A model generated the notes under the pieces. The model searched no databases. It was not told where the DNA came from and saw only the letters and a list, made by a program, of their open reading frames with translations. Of a stretch of DNA of 64,000 nucleotides, positions 26,640-38,950 are shown piece after piece (the first letter of the stretch is position 1; every line of letters begins with the position of its first letter). Source of the stretch: Viscum album (Eukaryota > Streptophyta > Magnoliopsida > Santalales > Viscaceae); contig CAUJRU010000136.1 in the NCBI GenBank assembly GCA_963277665.1, positions 62,001 through 126,000 of the forward strand, written 5' to 3'. Made by a program: the position numbers and the translations under genes.

Positions 26640-27360
26640 TGCCATATTTTTATTAAATTCCCTATGGAAATATCCCTCTCCATCACTCATGATTTTTTTT
26701 CCTCTTCTCATTATATTATTATACCATTGTATATTTTTAATCATTTTGGTAGTATGTAACTTAGGTAATTTTTGGAAAGCATATATATACATTAAACATG
26801 TTCTTTGGGTGTATGTCCACTGCATCTAATGTTTTATCAAAAGAGGGTTGACATATCTTTCTTGAATTGAATAATGATATTATTTGGAGGTAACTTATAA
26901 AATCCAAGCTTCCTCAGCAATGGTTATAGTTTTACATATTATATCATAGTTGAACATAAAGTATGAATGATTTAAATAAAGTTTCAAATGATAATAAATC
27001 ATATGTTTGGTTTATCATTCTCATAAGATGGTTTAATTCTATTTTATTGTATACTATAATGATAATTGTTTTTAATATCTTATTGGAAATACAATCATGG
27101 AAATAAATACATTAATATTTTGTCTCTAAATACACATATATCTAATATCTAGAGAAGGGGTAATATTTTAGATATTTATTGTGAATATCAACGTATTGAA
27201 ATTATAAGGGAGAAAATTAGTTTCTAATATTATAAATTATAATGAGATTGATATATCAATATAAAATATACCTTGAGTCATGTCTATCATGTTTATACCT
27301 TTATATATTATCATAATTGACCATTAATTAAAATGTATAGATCATAAATTATTTAAAGGT
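26640..27360. other. AT-rich stretch without genes
   Basis: Nothing recognisable. Confidence 0.5.
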
Positions 27361-27362
27361 AG

Positions 27363-27560
27363 GGGTGAAATGACCCAGTCTAGGAGCCACTACACTAGTG
27401 ACCCAACCCTATTCTCAATAAGACCTCTTTAACACCTCTCAGGATAATAGAGGATGCCAAAAAGTTGTGGGTGTATAAGGAGGATTTGTGGGGATGTTAT
27501 ACCCTATGTATCCAGGTGTAAAATAGAATAAAAAAATTACCAAATTACATCCATCATGAT
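27363..27560 (-). repeat. Fragment resembling the outer element's LTR end
   Basis: TGAAATGACCCAGTCTAGG…AGTGACCCAACC…TCTCAATAAGACCTCTTTAACACC parallels the edge of the LTRs at 36145 (TGTCATGACCCAATCCAGG…ATCACCCAAGCC…GCGATAAGGCC) and 52369. It is likely the terminus of a more diverged LTR of the same family. The match fades after about 200 bp and no internal region was recognised. Confidence 0.45.
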
Positions 27561-29850
27561 ATTCTAAAAGATAAATTAATAAATATAATCATGACATATA
27601 ATAATTGAATGGAAATAATGGCCCAAAATCCTTTCCAAACAATATATGAAATCCCATTAGGATGATATCATTTACATGTGAGTACAAAAGAAAAAAAATA
27701 TATTTCTTTATATGACTAAAATAAGTCCCATATCATCCCAAAATCAAAACAATCATGATCAATTCCATGGATCATTCTTTCACGAGCCTCACCCCAATGT
27801 TGTGCCTAAAATAACTAAGTGATTTTTTCTCTAGTACCTGTGTACAATGGAAGTCGGAGTAGTGGGAAAGTATGAAATTCAATTGGTAAATAACAAATTA
27901 GTTCCATGTGAACTATTTTATGCAATTATATGTGTATGAAACCTGAAAAACATAAATAAATAAATAACACAACTAAAATAAAATAAATAAACAATACTGA
28001 CTTTGGATGAATTCAGGGATGTATCTTATAATGTCACATAGACCATGTTAACCCATGTACAAAAAACAATCATTATTGATCCATATGACGATGAATCTGA
28101 TCAACATTACATGCTTCATCAATTTCTATGGTTTCTCAAAGAATGTATTGATAAATATTACTTGAATATAAATATTGTATCCAGGTGTAGTAAAGGAATC
28201 CTCCAACATGATCCTCAATAAGAAACTCCACTTAATGTTCAGATGCATGTACAACTTCATAGTTTCCATTGAATATATTCAAATATCAATGAAGTGAATG
28301 GCTCAAAGGAAATTAAAAACATCATGAAAAACCATTTAATGAAAAGAATCATCCCTTAATATACATTTCCAAACATTCAGATCCCATGCATTAGGGGAAT
28401 ACCAATCAAGAATCCATAATATAATTAAAATCAACCAGCTAGATTGTTGTAATGACATAGAAAAATAATCATTATAAACAAAAAAAACATTGATATCAAT
28501 TCAGAATACTTAATGGCTAGCTCATAGAAAATATATGCATACTATGCAACACTCGTATATCGAACAAACAAATTTATATTTGTTCGATTCCCAAAATACT
28601 GATAATATTTCATGTGGATCAATAGTTAGATCCCTGGTTGACTAAGAATCCACAAAGATGTCATGGTTGATGCCATCACATAATATTTTCACATATGACC
28701 TAAATATCGATCCTTGGAAAAACCTCTTCGAATCCATACCAAAATATCCCTATAGAGTTAGGACCATAGGCCATGTTCCATGAATAACATCCTAGAATCC
28801 ATTTCTGTATCAAGAGTAAACATGTAAACATGTAAATATATTAATATATGTTTATAATTCATCTAATAAGTAAATTATGGTCCCATTGGTTTCCCCGAGG
28901 TCACTAAATAGTAGTAGCAAGCTCACATGGTGCTCAGTACTAATCCATATCTTCGATATGAACTCTATTCTCGAGGGATACTAAATCCCATGAATTTATC
29001 AACATGATGGTGTGACCACACATGGAAACCTAGGATTGTCACATTAGTATCAGTTCTAGAGAAGTCCCATCGCCAATCCTGGTCATCATGATCTCAATGG
29101 GTTGGTACCCTCACCCAACCCACCATAATTTTCTTATGGTCATCCACTATGGATAAATAAGTTCATAGTCAACATATATTTCATTAGTGGATTGGTAAAG
29201 ACATCAAGAAACAATGAATACCATGGTCATGATACTCAATAAATCATTTAAGAGGCATTTAATTGATATTAAACAGTTTAATTACACTCATGAATTCCCT
29301 TATTGGTGTGACCCTAACACACATTCATTATAAAAAGTTAATATATTCCATAGATAATGTATTTATATGAAATACCGTTGACCAATGATTTTCCTAGTTA
29401 TCTTAAAGGGGAAATGGTTCACCCAAGGACAACCAAGATCCATCAAAGTTCATAATTGTTAGGATGACCACTGTTGAAAACACAAAATCCCTAACTCAAG
29501 TTAGGTTGTCCAAAAAATAAATTACAACACATTTATTATTCATATTGTAATTATTTGAACAATTAACTAAATGATTTAATATTAATTTAATGATTTCACT
29601 TTAAATTTTAATAACAACAGAAAATACAAATGAATTCCTCACCATAATAAAAAAAATAAACACATGCCAATGACCTATAACATTCTTCAACATTATACAT
29701 TTTAAAATAAATAACAATAAATATCATTTCAATAATTAATGTAATTAATTTTTTTGGAAAAACCTATGATAGTATATAAAGGATACATTCCCTAAATAAT
29801 CACTAAGAATCTAACTATATATGGAATCTTGGAATTCCATCTATGTATAT
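27561..29850. other. Non-coding stretch
   Basis: No ORF of note. Parts (27770-27850, 28860-29120) have the higher GC and mixed words of an old LTR and may belong to the element whose edge is at 27363, but I cannot prove it. A short perfect inverted repeat, TCGAACAAA…TTTGTTCGA, lies at 28560-28587 (9-bp arms, 10-bp loop). Confidence 0.4.
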
Positions 29851-29852
29851 GA

Positions 29853-29900
29853 AAATAATACACAAACTATCTTGTCTAAAAATAATACACAAACTATCTT
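29853..29900 (+). repeat. Short tandem direct repeat
   Basis: AATAATACACAAACTATCTTG occurs twice about 27 bp apart, ending at 29901 where the LINE-like frame becomes recognisable. It may mark a disturbed 5' junction. Confidence 0.6.
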
Positions 29901-30830
29901 GGTTCAACTCTTGTTGATAAGGTGATGCTTGCAACTGATGATGATATTATTGAGATGAGGATCGTTTATGAAAAAATGCCTAAATTCTGCAAAGACTGCA
30001 ATGTTATTGTTCATGACTTATCTTCTTGTCAGCATTCTATAGTTTGAAGCTTCTTTGCGGTGCATGGTCATAACGTGAATAATTGTCTCAAGAAGAACAA
30101 AACTACCTCTACTTGGAAAACTGACCCATAATTGTTGCATGAGGATGAAAAAGACTTGTGTAAGAGTTTTAAAGACTTGGGAAATGTTTCTAATCCTCCT
30201 GAGAAAGGGGTTCAAGATGATTCTCATGTAGAGGTGTCTAAAGTTGATAAAAAGGGTGACCGCCCTGATTCTCCCCAGGTATGTGCTTCCAACTATGAAA
30301 ACAAGAAAAAGTCTTGGGTTGAAATTTATACGGAAGAGGAAAATTTTTGCCATGTTGATGCTAATAGCAATGTAAAAGAGCATGTAAGAGAATAGGAAGC
30401 ATAGTTTGAAGTTGATCAACAACTATTACAGGAAATAATGGTTTCCTCGGTGAATCGAAAAGATAAACAAACTTCAGAATCTGACTCCCCGGTCATCTCT
30501 AAGGCTTTTCATTCTTCTTCAAAGCCAATTCTAGATAAATAAGGCTTCCAGATTTTTACATACAAGAAGACACAACCCCCAATTGTTTCCTCAATGGTGG
30601 TTGACCTACCGATTGCAGAAGAAATGAAGATGCCAGTGACAAAAGAGGCTTCTCCTGAAAACATTAGGGAAGAAAAATAGGATAGCTTGGGCTCAGAGAG
30701 TACTGATGTTGAGAAACTTTATGAAATAATTCAATCTCTATCGACCCAGGAAAGTGCAAGTAGAGGGAGAGAGAGAGGCCAGGGACGAGGGCGTGGAAGA
30801 GCAGAGTTGGATGTAATTAGAGAATAGGAT
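29901..30830 (+). pseudogene. LINE-type ORF1 zinc-knuckle protein, dead
   Basis: One frame (codons starting at 29901) stays aligned for about 310 codons and is interrupted by at least seven stops. Near the start it reads VYEKMPKFCKDCNVIVHDLSSC, a C-x2-C-x4-H-x4-C zinc knuckle after a 'YE.LPKFC' lead-in. That pattern is seen in ORF1 of plant L1-like LINEs and related DUF4283-type proteins, which bind the element RNA. A hydrophilic acidic/lysine-rich middle follows (the longest clean part is 30132-30395), then an RGRERGQGRGRGRAELD tail near 30756-30810, typical of the basic end of plant ORF1. The N-terminal DUF4283 part is missing, so the copy is 5' truncated. No ORF2 follows. At least four stops are TAG where CAG (Gln) is plausible, and one is TGA where CGA is plausible. 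Base use is less AT-rich than the flanks. Confidence 0.7.
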
Positions 30831-30975
30831 CGAAGGCTAACCGAGTGACTGCAGAAAAAGATAAACAAATAGTTTTTTGTTTTGGGTTTTGCCTGTTTTT
30901 CCCATCCTCCTTCGTTGGTTCTATCTTTTCTGCGCTTTTAATAATAGAGGCATAGCCTCCACCTTTTCAAAAAAA
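30831..30975 (+). mobile_element. 3' end of the LINE-like insertion
   Basis: After the ORF1 tail comes a T-rich segment with TTTTTCCCATCC, then TTTAATAATAGAGGCATAGCCTCCACCTTTTC followed by A7 (30969-30975). The AATAA-like word, the short self-complementary GAGGC…GCCTC and the ACCTTTTCAAAA ending are characteristic of plant L1-type 3' ends. So the element passes directly from ORF1 to the 3' end with ORF2 absent. Confidence 0.55.
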
Positions 30976-30999
30976 GGAGGAATCGTAATCGAGACCCTA

Positions 31000-33900
31000 A
31001 TAGAAGGAGATAAAAATTAGAGATTAAAATAGGGAGACATTTGATGTTATTCAACCAAAATACATTGAAATTATATATAGAAACACCAAAATCTACAGAG
31101 GGACCATTGAGAATGAGTGGTGGAGTCAGATGGGTCACACACATGAGAAATAGGTAGAAAAGAGGGGATCCCCTCTTTAATCTGATAGGATAAAAACACT
31201 AAAACAAAACAACTTATAGGTTATATGATTTAGATTTAGGGTTTCGACAAAATTTTTTCTTACATAAACATTTTCTAGAAACACAACTGTCTCATGGTTA
31301 AGTCACAAAGTTTTAAAATAATGTTCAATACTTTCAAATTAGAATTGCCTAACTCTACATCATTTCACATGGTTTGTCTATAGATTTGTTCCAAACCTCA
31401 ATAAAAAAGTCCACATGATTCCACATGATATCCTCATGTATTGATCAATACCATGAGATAAATATTCCATAAAACCCTATAGTATTATAACATAACTAAA
31501 ACTACTCTTACATAAGGGTATATGCATGGTTTTATCTAAAATGTGAATATAAAATTGTAAACCAAAATTGAGTATACAAAAACACCTAAAACATAATAAA
31601 AACCCTATAATAATTAATCAATAACCCAAGGAACCTTCCAATCCTAGTTATACTTATATAAATATCTATTTAGTATGTTATATCTCTTATAATTCCATTA
31701 CAAATCCTAGTTTCAAATTCATCCCATAAGAAGATGAAAAAATTAAAATTCATACTAGAATTTCAATTTCAGATTTAGACAGGGTTTACTATAGAATCCA
31801 AAATATAAAAACTATTTTTCTTAAGAAGTATTGGTGGTAACCCATTAAAATCTCATGATCTAAATGGTTCATCGATTTTTCACCAGCTAAATGAGTCCAA
31901 ATTCAAAACAAAAAACACGTTCCTTAGGAACAACATCCCATTACAGGATTCTAAGACTCCAAACCATGAAATGAACCTAATATCTCTTTCTTCAAACTCT
32001 GATATGTTTCTCCATATCACCCATCATTTCATAAGTTTCCAAAAAATATTTTTTCAACTCATTATCATGTTTATAGTGCTCTCCGCCATAGGAATTAGTG
32101 AATAACTACTTGTCCATTCCTTGGTTTTTCTAACATTAGGATCAGATAATAGGTATCCAAACATATGTTCTAATGAAATTTAAAACATTGTATTCATCCC
32201 TCCATTGTCAAAAATATAAAAGAACTCATGTCCCACTTTATTTACTATCTTAAATCAAAAAATTTCATTCTAATGGATGCAACTTTATCATCTTGGAAAA
32301 AATGAGGACACCAATATTTCCTTGAAAAAATAGACGACAACCCTAAACAACATGGAATATACATAACAACATACCCATAGTGGATCCTTTCTAAAAAGGT
32401 ATATCTTAGGAAAAAAACTCCCATTTAACCTCTTTTGAATTACCCTTACTAAAAATTCTTGGATCCCACTATTTATATAAAACTAAAACCCCCAATAATT
32501 AATTCCCTAAGTCCAAATTCATCCCAAATTCATTTAATAATTATATACACATGTCATACATTAAACCCAATGAAATTCCAAGGTTGAACTATCCACCCTA
32601 AATTTCCATAGTCCTATCATATTAGGAGCATTCATGCACCACCAACCTAACCACATTTTTATCATCAAAGACCATCTTGATACTAATATCATTCTATTGA
32701 ATCAATCTAAAACCACATTTGAATTAATTCCTGGAATTCACTATGGAATCTGGATATACTTATATCCATTCACTCCCAATTATCCAAAATCCATAAAAAC
32801 TATCTAGAAAACCATATCAATCATCTAGGGAACTTTTTTCACGATGATCATCACACTTGAAACCAAAAACACCCTATACACAATAGGAATGTCTTTATCA
32901 TCATGATATCAAACAAAAAACCTATATCAAAATGAGTTATAACCCATTATATTAGAAATTTATTACTCCGCACAATATGGACTACCATATATCTCAAAGT
33001 GAGAACCATCTTAATGTGTTTGATCATAAGATCATTCATGACACTCCTTTCAAGAAATTCAAATTCTATTGTATAAACACCTGCCTAATCCATGTATAAA
33101 CTATATCACCATAAACAATATAGTTATAAAAATTTCATTTCCAATGAGTAATTTCAATTATTCTATCCAAATATTTGAGTCACCATTCCCAAATTCTCCT
33201 TGATAAACATCCATTAACCATAAGCCTACTTAAACCCATCAATTATTATAATGTTAAATTGGTATAAGAATGAAATGGTTCATAACATATCCATATCACC
33301 CATTTAAGGTTGTATACAATACTATACCACCAAATAAATAAATGAAAAGATGTTTTTATTAGTTTTCAATCACTATACATAGAACATAATTCCCCTTATC
33401 TATCAACTTTTAAATCCAAGATATACATTGGATAACCTCTAAAAAATCATGCAAATTACATATTCCATGTTCTCTCACATGATTAATGTCACATTTTATC
33501 ATTCCTAAACCATACATATCCATCCTTATCTAGGGAAAAGTTAATAACACACACATGATTATATTCCATATGACTCTATTCCATGGTCTGGAGCATTTTC
33601 ATTTCCTATGGTCATACACTATGATTCATCCTATGTTGGAAGGGTCCATCACCTAAATGGTCATGTCCATATAAGACATAATTGATACCCAATAAATCAA
33701 TTTTCTTTATCTTTTGGATTCCAATTCATTACCATGGATAACTTCCATAATTGATGTCACCTATAAGCATCTATCTCAACATAACTATACAACCGTCATT
33801 ATTTCCTCAAAAGGAACCACATGTATAGGCCAACCCCTAAAATGGGTCACCCTAAAAAATAACCATCACTCACTCACTATTAAGTAAGTCATATCACAAG

Positions 33901-34277
33901 GACAATGAGGGACTCCCACCAATCACCACAGACGTGGCCACATGATGGGTCATAACTCATATGAAACTTCACATAGTTAAAATCTAAAAAACAACATCAA
34001 CATACTATATTTACATATCAATGATCTAATAAAACACAACATGGTAGTATTCTATAAACCATTAACCCACTAGGAATCAAATCCCACAGATATCCCTCGA
34101 CATAACATAACCTTTGAGAATTAGAATAACACTAATCACCAATACCATAACAAATAAAAACATCCTTGATGAATATTATAAAAGGTTACACTACCATTTT
34201 ATTGGTATTGTAGAATATTGTTCTAACATATATGGAAGAAAAACATATGTGTTTTTAATAATGTCATAAATAACTAG
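31000..34277. other. Non-coding stretch, A+C-rich on the plus strand
   Basis: No ORF of note on either strand. C greatly exceeds G on the plus strand through most of this part. It includes a 14-bp perfect palindrome, GAGGGGATCCCCTC, at 31164-31177. The texture resembles an old retroelement read on the minus strand, but I recognised no protein motif. Confidence 0.4.
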
Positions 34278-34486
34278 GAATATTTTAGTATGGCGCTCAT
34301 TGAGAATTTCTATCAGTCCATGAATGTGTACACATAATGTTATCACCTACCCATATGCTACATGGGATGTTCTCACAAGACTAAGGGTAAATGTGATCTT
34401 ATCTTATACCCAAGGGTAGAATGTTAATTATCCCCACCCCAAGGGTACACACATGGTCCCCCAAGGCCGAAAAATGTTCATGATTG
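34278..34486 (+). repeat. Second patch of the 30-bp minisatellite
   Basis: Units starting near 34308, 34340, 34370, 34399, 34428 and 34457 repeat with 29-32-bp spacing: TTATCACCTACCC, TTCTCACAAGACTAAGGGT, TTATCTTATACCCAAGGGT, TTATCCCCACCCCAAGGGT and so on. Words and period match the array at 26147-26620, about 8 kb away. Confidence 0.7.
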
Positions 34487-34489
34487 ATA

Positions 34490-36139
34490 TTTTGTTGGCA
34501 TAGTTATGTATTTAGTTTATATATTGACTTTAGATTACGTGTTATTGAGGTTTCTGGCCATTAAGGGTAAAAAATATAAATTTTTAGAAAATATTCATGG
34601 GAATATGATATCTATTTGTGTATCTAACTATGCAATAGGGAGGGGTTCTGGATAGTTTTATTTCTCAATGCATGTTAATGGGTTTTCTATACATGTGAGA
34701 CAACATGTAACACTGTGTGACTTATAACATTGGAATATAGTTACATGTAGGATTGGTGTGTCTTCTAGTAAACTATGTTAAAAATATATCTTTCCTAGTA
34801 TTATAAAAACCAGTAAATTTACCCATACAACCCTAATGTATTTTAACTCAAATCCCTCTCATTGGTCTCACCACATGTGAATCAATCCCTCTCATAGTTA
34901 TTTATTTCCTCCAAAATTATTATTTTTTTCCATTGATTATTTATTATATTCATAAATGGTTAGTTTTCATTTCATATTGACATGTATTCTTTTTTCTTCT
35001 CCTATCATGTTTATCCATAGATTTCTCACCTCTAAAACACTACTGATCATTGATTTAACAACATATATTTGTAACATATTTCATTTCATTATTTTATCAT
35101 AATTATCTATAAAATAAAATCCATAAAAATTGATTTCCCATGTTTCATTGGGAAATAAATTATATAACCAATAATAAAAATTAAAATACAAAATATTTAT
35201 ATAATACTACATAACATTCTCGTAGTTTCCATTGAGCACATAATAATACACTGGATAATTATTTGTCATACATAAGTAAATGGGTGATCTATAATGCTAT
35301 ATAAGGGAATAATGAAATCATAATATAATGATAAATAATTCACTTGAGTCAATAGACATAAAATGATAGCATGAAGAGGTAAGAATCAAACATACCCACA
35401 AGTAATCATGACATGATAATTTCGTATCATAAAATCACGGTATCAAATTAATATAAAAACAACATAAATTATCACATAATAACATATGATATGGATAACA
35501 ACTATGGCTCCATAACATTATTTTCTAATGTTAAATAAATGTGTACCATAAATGGTTTCTCATAAGATGAATATATTACCCAATGCATTGCAATGTTATT
35601 AGGGTGCACCCATAAAATGTCTAACCTTATATATGCCACATCAATCATATATCACAAAAACATATTTCATCATACCAGTCCAAAAATTTATGTTATATGG
35701 GATTCATATATTTATATCCTTAATAAATGACGGATAAATATATCTAGGTTATTTTAATTTAATAAAAATGGTGTTTCTTATTCACAACACAATGGTATGA
35801 CATAGAAAATCAATGAATAATATAATTAAAATAATTGGAGTCCATAATAATTTATAGAAGGGACACACAAAATAGTAAGGTAATATTACATTATTTGGGA
35901 AACATTTGGATAATAATTTTATGTTCATAATATTATAATTACATAGTTAATTGTTAATGAAGGGGTTACTACAGTGGAATCATGAATATGATAGTGGTGG
36001 GAGAAAACTCTTACCTTATAAGGTTTCAATATAAATATTTTTATGATTTACTTAGAACCTTATAAAATAAATGGGATGGATATAGTGTGGAATAATGAGA
36101 TGAATTTTATGATGTAAGGGTTTAGTGTGAAGTGTAATG
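34490..36139. other. AT-rich stretch without genes
   Basis: Nothing recognisable. It ends at the target duplication of the outer LTR element. Confidence 0.5.
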
Positions 36140-36144
36140 GGAGA
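36140..36144. repeat. Left target-site duplication of the outer element
   Basis: GGAGA; matches GGATA at 55502-55506 in four of five bases. Confidence 0.5.
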
Positions 36145-38950
36145 TGTCATGACCCAATCCAGGTGAACCCTAAACCAATCACCCAAGCCATTCCGCGATA
36201 AGGCCTGAAGAGCGTTCACAATCCCCACCAGTTGAAAAGTAGTATCTGAAATCATGTTAAAATAGTAGGGAATGATTTTCCCATAAATGGAAGAAAAATA
36301 AATAAATAAATGCTGAATGGAATTAATAAACACTAGTAGTGTAAAAATAAAACAAAGTTACTTTATGAAATATACCACCAAGTGACCTCATAGGTCACCA
36401 CCAAACATGGAACCATTCTCACTCTAAGAGTGATCCAACACTATAGGGACCTGATACTAAAAATATAAAGTAGGTATGAGCACCAAAATGATCAGTAGGA
36501 AACCAACATATAATTCTTGTACTTTCTATTCCCGAAAACATTCCATTAAAACTAGTTTGAAAATATAGTTACAAAAATAGTGTTTTTACATTTTAGATAG
36601 AAAACCTAATCTTTCCCATTTCAAAAACCAACACATGCCACATTTCATTTTCAAAAAATATTATCCTTATGATACAAAAACTATACCAAATACCTAGTAA
36701 AAACAATATAGGGCTATTATAAAAGTAAATAAATAAATAAATAAATAGTTCATTCTAAAAACTAAAAGTAATAGAATGTAAACAAGAATAAACATTTGAA
36801 TAACCATGGGATTTCCTAAACATATATAGAATACATCTGGACATACTCATTTTGGAACCACCTACCAGTATATGGTGAAGCCTCTAATTCTATTGATAAC
36901 CAGACACCCTCAACTATCAAATACAGTGGTACATCCCACCTGGCTTATCCGCAATCGATGGGCACAACATGTCTAATTGGGGTTTCTCAGTAACCATCAC
37001 CTGATCACCTAAAAGACTCCTAAGAATGCATGGTAAATATACATAAATTATGTAAGTAGAATTACCTTGCATGCATGACTCACCTGGCCTACCATCACCG
37101 TACTTGCCCACCCCAAACAAAGATGCCCTATACGATAACCCATAAAGGAAAATACCTCCTATATAGGTTCCCATTATATATACTTACATATACTTGTATC
37201 ACTTCATACAAGGTACCAACCGGTCCATCACATCATTTAGAAATTTAAAACATTTCTTTGTAAACATGTGGGTTTCCAACCAATCCTTTAGATTTACACA
37301 ACCCAATGAATTTACTAAAAACACTTGCAAAATATTTTCAAAACAACACCAAATAGCACTACTATATTTGCAATGCCAAAGTAGCCTTTAAGTTCCCAAA
37401 CACTTACCAAGAATGTTTTCAAGCTAAATGGGCCAATCTTAAAGGAATATATTTTAAATAATAATCTCAAACCCCAAGAAGCGAAACTATACCATTTGGA
37501 AAGAGATGGAACCATTTCATGAAAAAGGGGTGGAAAAAGATATATGAATATTTTGGAGGAAAATAGTTTAAGAGTTCCATCATCACTAAAATTCACATCC
37601 ATGTGTGAACTTGATTCCCCCATGGATGTTCCATAATCTAATGAAACCCTTTAAATTCCATTAAAGTCCCAAAACCATTTTTATAATCAAAATTTTCTTT
37701 TGAACCCAAACCCATCAATCCCACCCAATTTTCAAAAGTTCCAAAGGGTATTTTAGAAATCAATTAACCATTACCAAAACAAAATAAAAGCCATTCCACA
37801 AAATCATTATGTTCCACATAAAATCTAATATCACAATTCAACCATTTTAACATAAGAAAACTAAAGGAAAATAAAAAAAAATCAACCAATTTATCAATTC
37901 AAACTAAAATGACATTTAATAAAACCCTTTTTGGCGTGTTTGTAAAAAGTCATAATTGAATATTAACTGCAAAATATATTTTAAACAAATTATATTACCA
38001 TTAAAACACCACAATAGGGAATCCATACGAATTCTAAAGGTGTGAATCATATATAAAAATTTATTTTAACAGGATTGATGATTTAATCAGTCACATTTAG
38101 CATTGACACAAATATGCATAAAATAAGAATTATATCAAAATTTCTTTTTAACAAATTCTACCAATATGAGAATACCATAATAAACTAAAGACATACATTA
38201 TAAAGGTGTGAATAATGTTTACAAATTAATTTAAATCATCAAATAATTATGAGTTTTCCTCGAGAAGGAAAAAATATGGAAACACATACATTACTACTGT
38301 GCGAACAAGAAGAAACTCTCAGAGAAAGAAGATTAGGGCCCCTTAGATGATCCTAACCCCTAAAACCCATGAAAATTCACCAAGAATAATATAAGGAATT
38401 AGGGTTCAGCCATGGGAGGAAACCCCTTAAAAAGACTAAGGAAGCTCACTAGAGAGGGTAACATATTCACGAGAGAGGAGTTGCCACTATTGGAGAAGGG
38501 GTAGCTGCCAGAGTAGGGTGGTGAACCAGAGGAGGTATTACACTAGAGGGAGGGTCGGACTAGGGCGGTCACATGTGAGAAGGTCACGTGATAGAGGGGG
38601 AACCGTGCGAGGGGGAGATAAAGTGAGATGTGAGCGCCGGTGGACGCATTGGCTGGAGGGAGGTCATCAGAGAGAAGGGAGTATCAGCTGGAGGGAGGGC
38701 AGGAGGGGTCAAACGGGGGGAGGGAAGAGGGAGAGGGGTGTCGTGTTATAAGGGTTGGGGAAAGGGGGAACCCCTTCTATGTTTCTAAAAAAAGAAAATA
38801 ATTTTAATAATAATATTAATAATAATAACAAGTACAATAAATCTATTAAGAATTATGTTAACCAATAATAATAAAAATATTATATATAATAATAAAATTA
38901 TCATTATTATTATTATAATTTTTTTTAACTTTATTTTATATCTCATTTAT
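36145..38950 (-). repeat. Outer 3' LTR, first part
   Basis: Starts TGTCATGACCCAATCC and aligns along its length with 52369-55150. Shared landmarks: the CCCCACCAGTTGAAAAGTAGTATC/CCCCACAGGTAAAAAACTAGTATC pair; an (AAAT)n tract at 36726-36748; a TTAGGGTTCAG block at 38400; the GGAGAAGGGGTAGCTGC purine-rich island at 38450-38760; and an (AAT)n tract near 38800. It is broken at 38950 by the nested element and resumes at 49478. Open frames inside (36052-36333, 36917-37174, 37315-37623, 38518-38751) are not conserved as proteins in the partner LTR and are not called. Confidence 0.8.

Noticed and set aside
26121..26759. Three overlapping open frames of 73-102 codons
   Set aside because: Explained by the 30-bp minisatellite, whose period keeps a frame open; no protein family recognised.
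28560..28587. Hairpin TCGAACAAA…TTTGTTCGA as a possible MITE end or ncRNA
   Set aside because: Only 9-bp arms, no target duplication or second copy seen.
30018..30422. 134-codon minus-strand open frame
   Set aside because: It is the antisense shadow of the LINE-type ORF1, which has clear zinc-knuckle and Arg/Gly motifs on the plus strand.
31164..31177. GAGGGGATCCCCTC perfect palindrome as a terminator or regulatory site
   Set aside because: Isolated 14-bp palindrome in non-coding DNA with no gene nearby; expected occasionally by chance.
27363..36144. Idea that the two minisatellite patches lie in the two LTRs of one element spanning about 26-36 kb
   Set aside because: I could not align the flanks of the two patches, so no LTR pair is supported.
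38518..38751. 77-codon Arg/Gly-rich open frame, and its counterpart 54795-55079
   Set aside because: Derived from the purine-rich island of the outer LTR; the two copies are not the same protein in frame.
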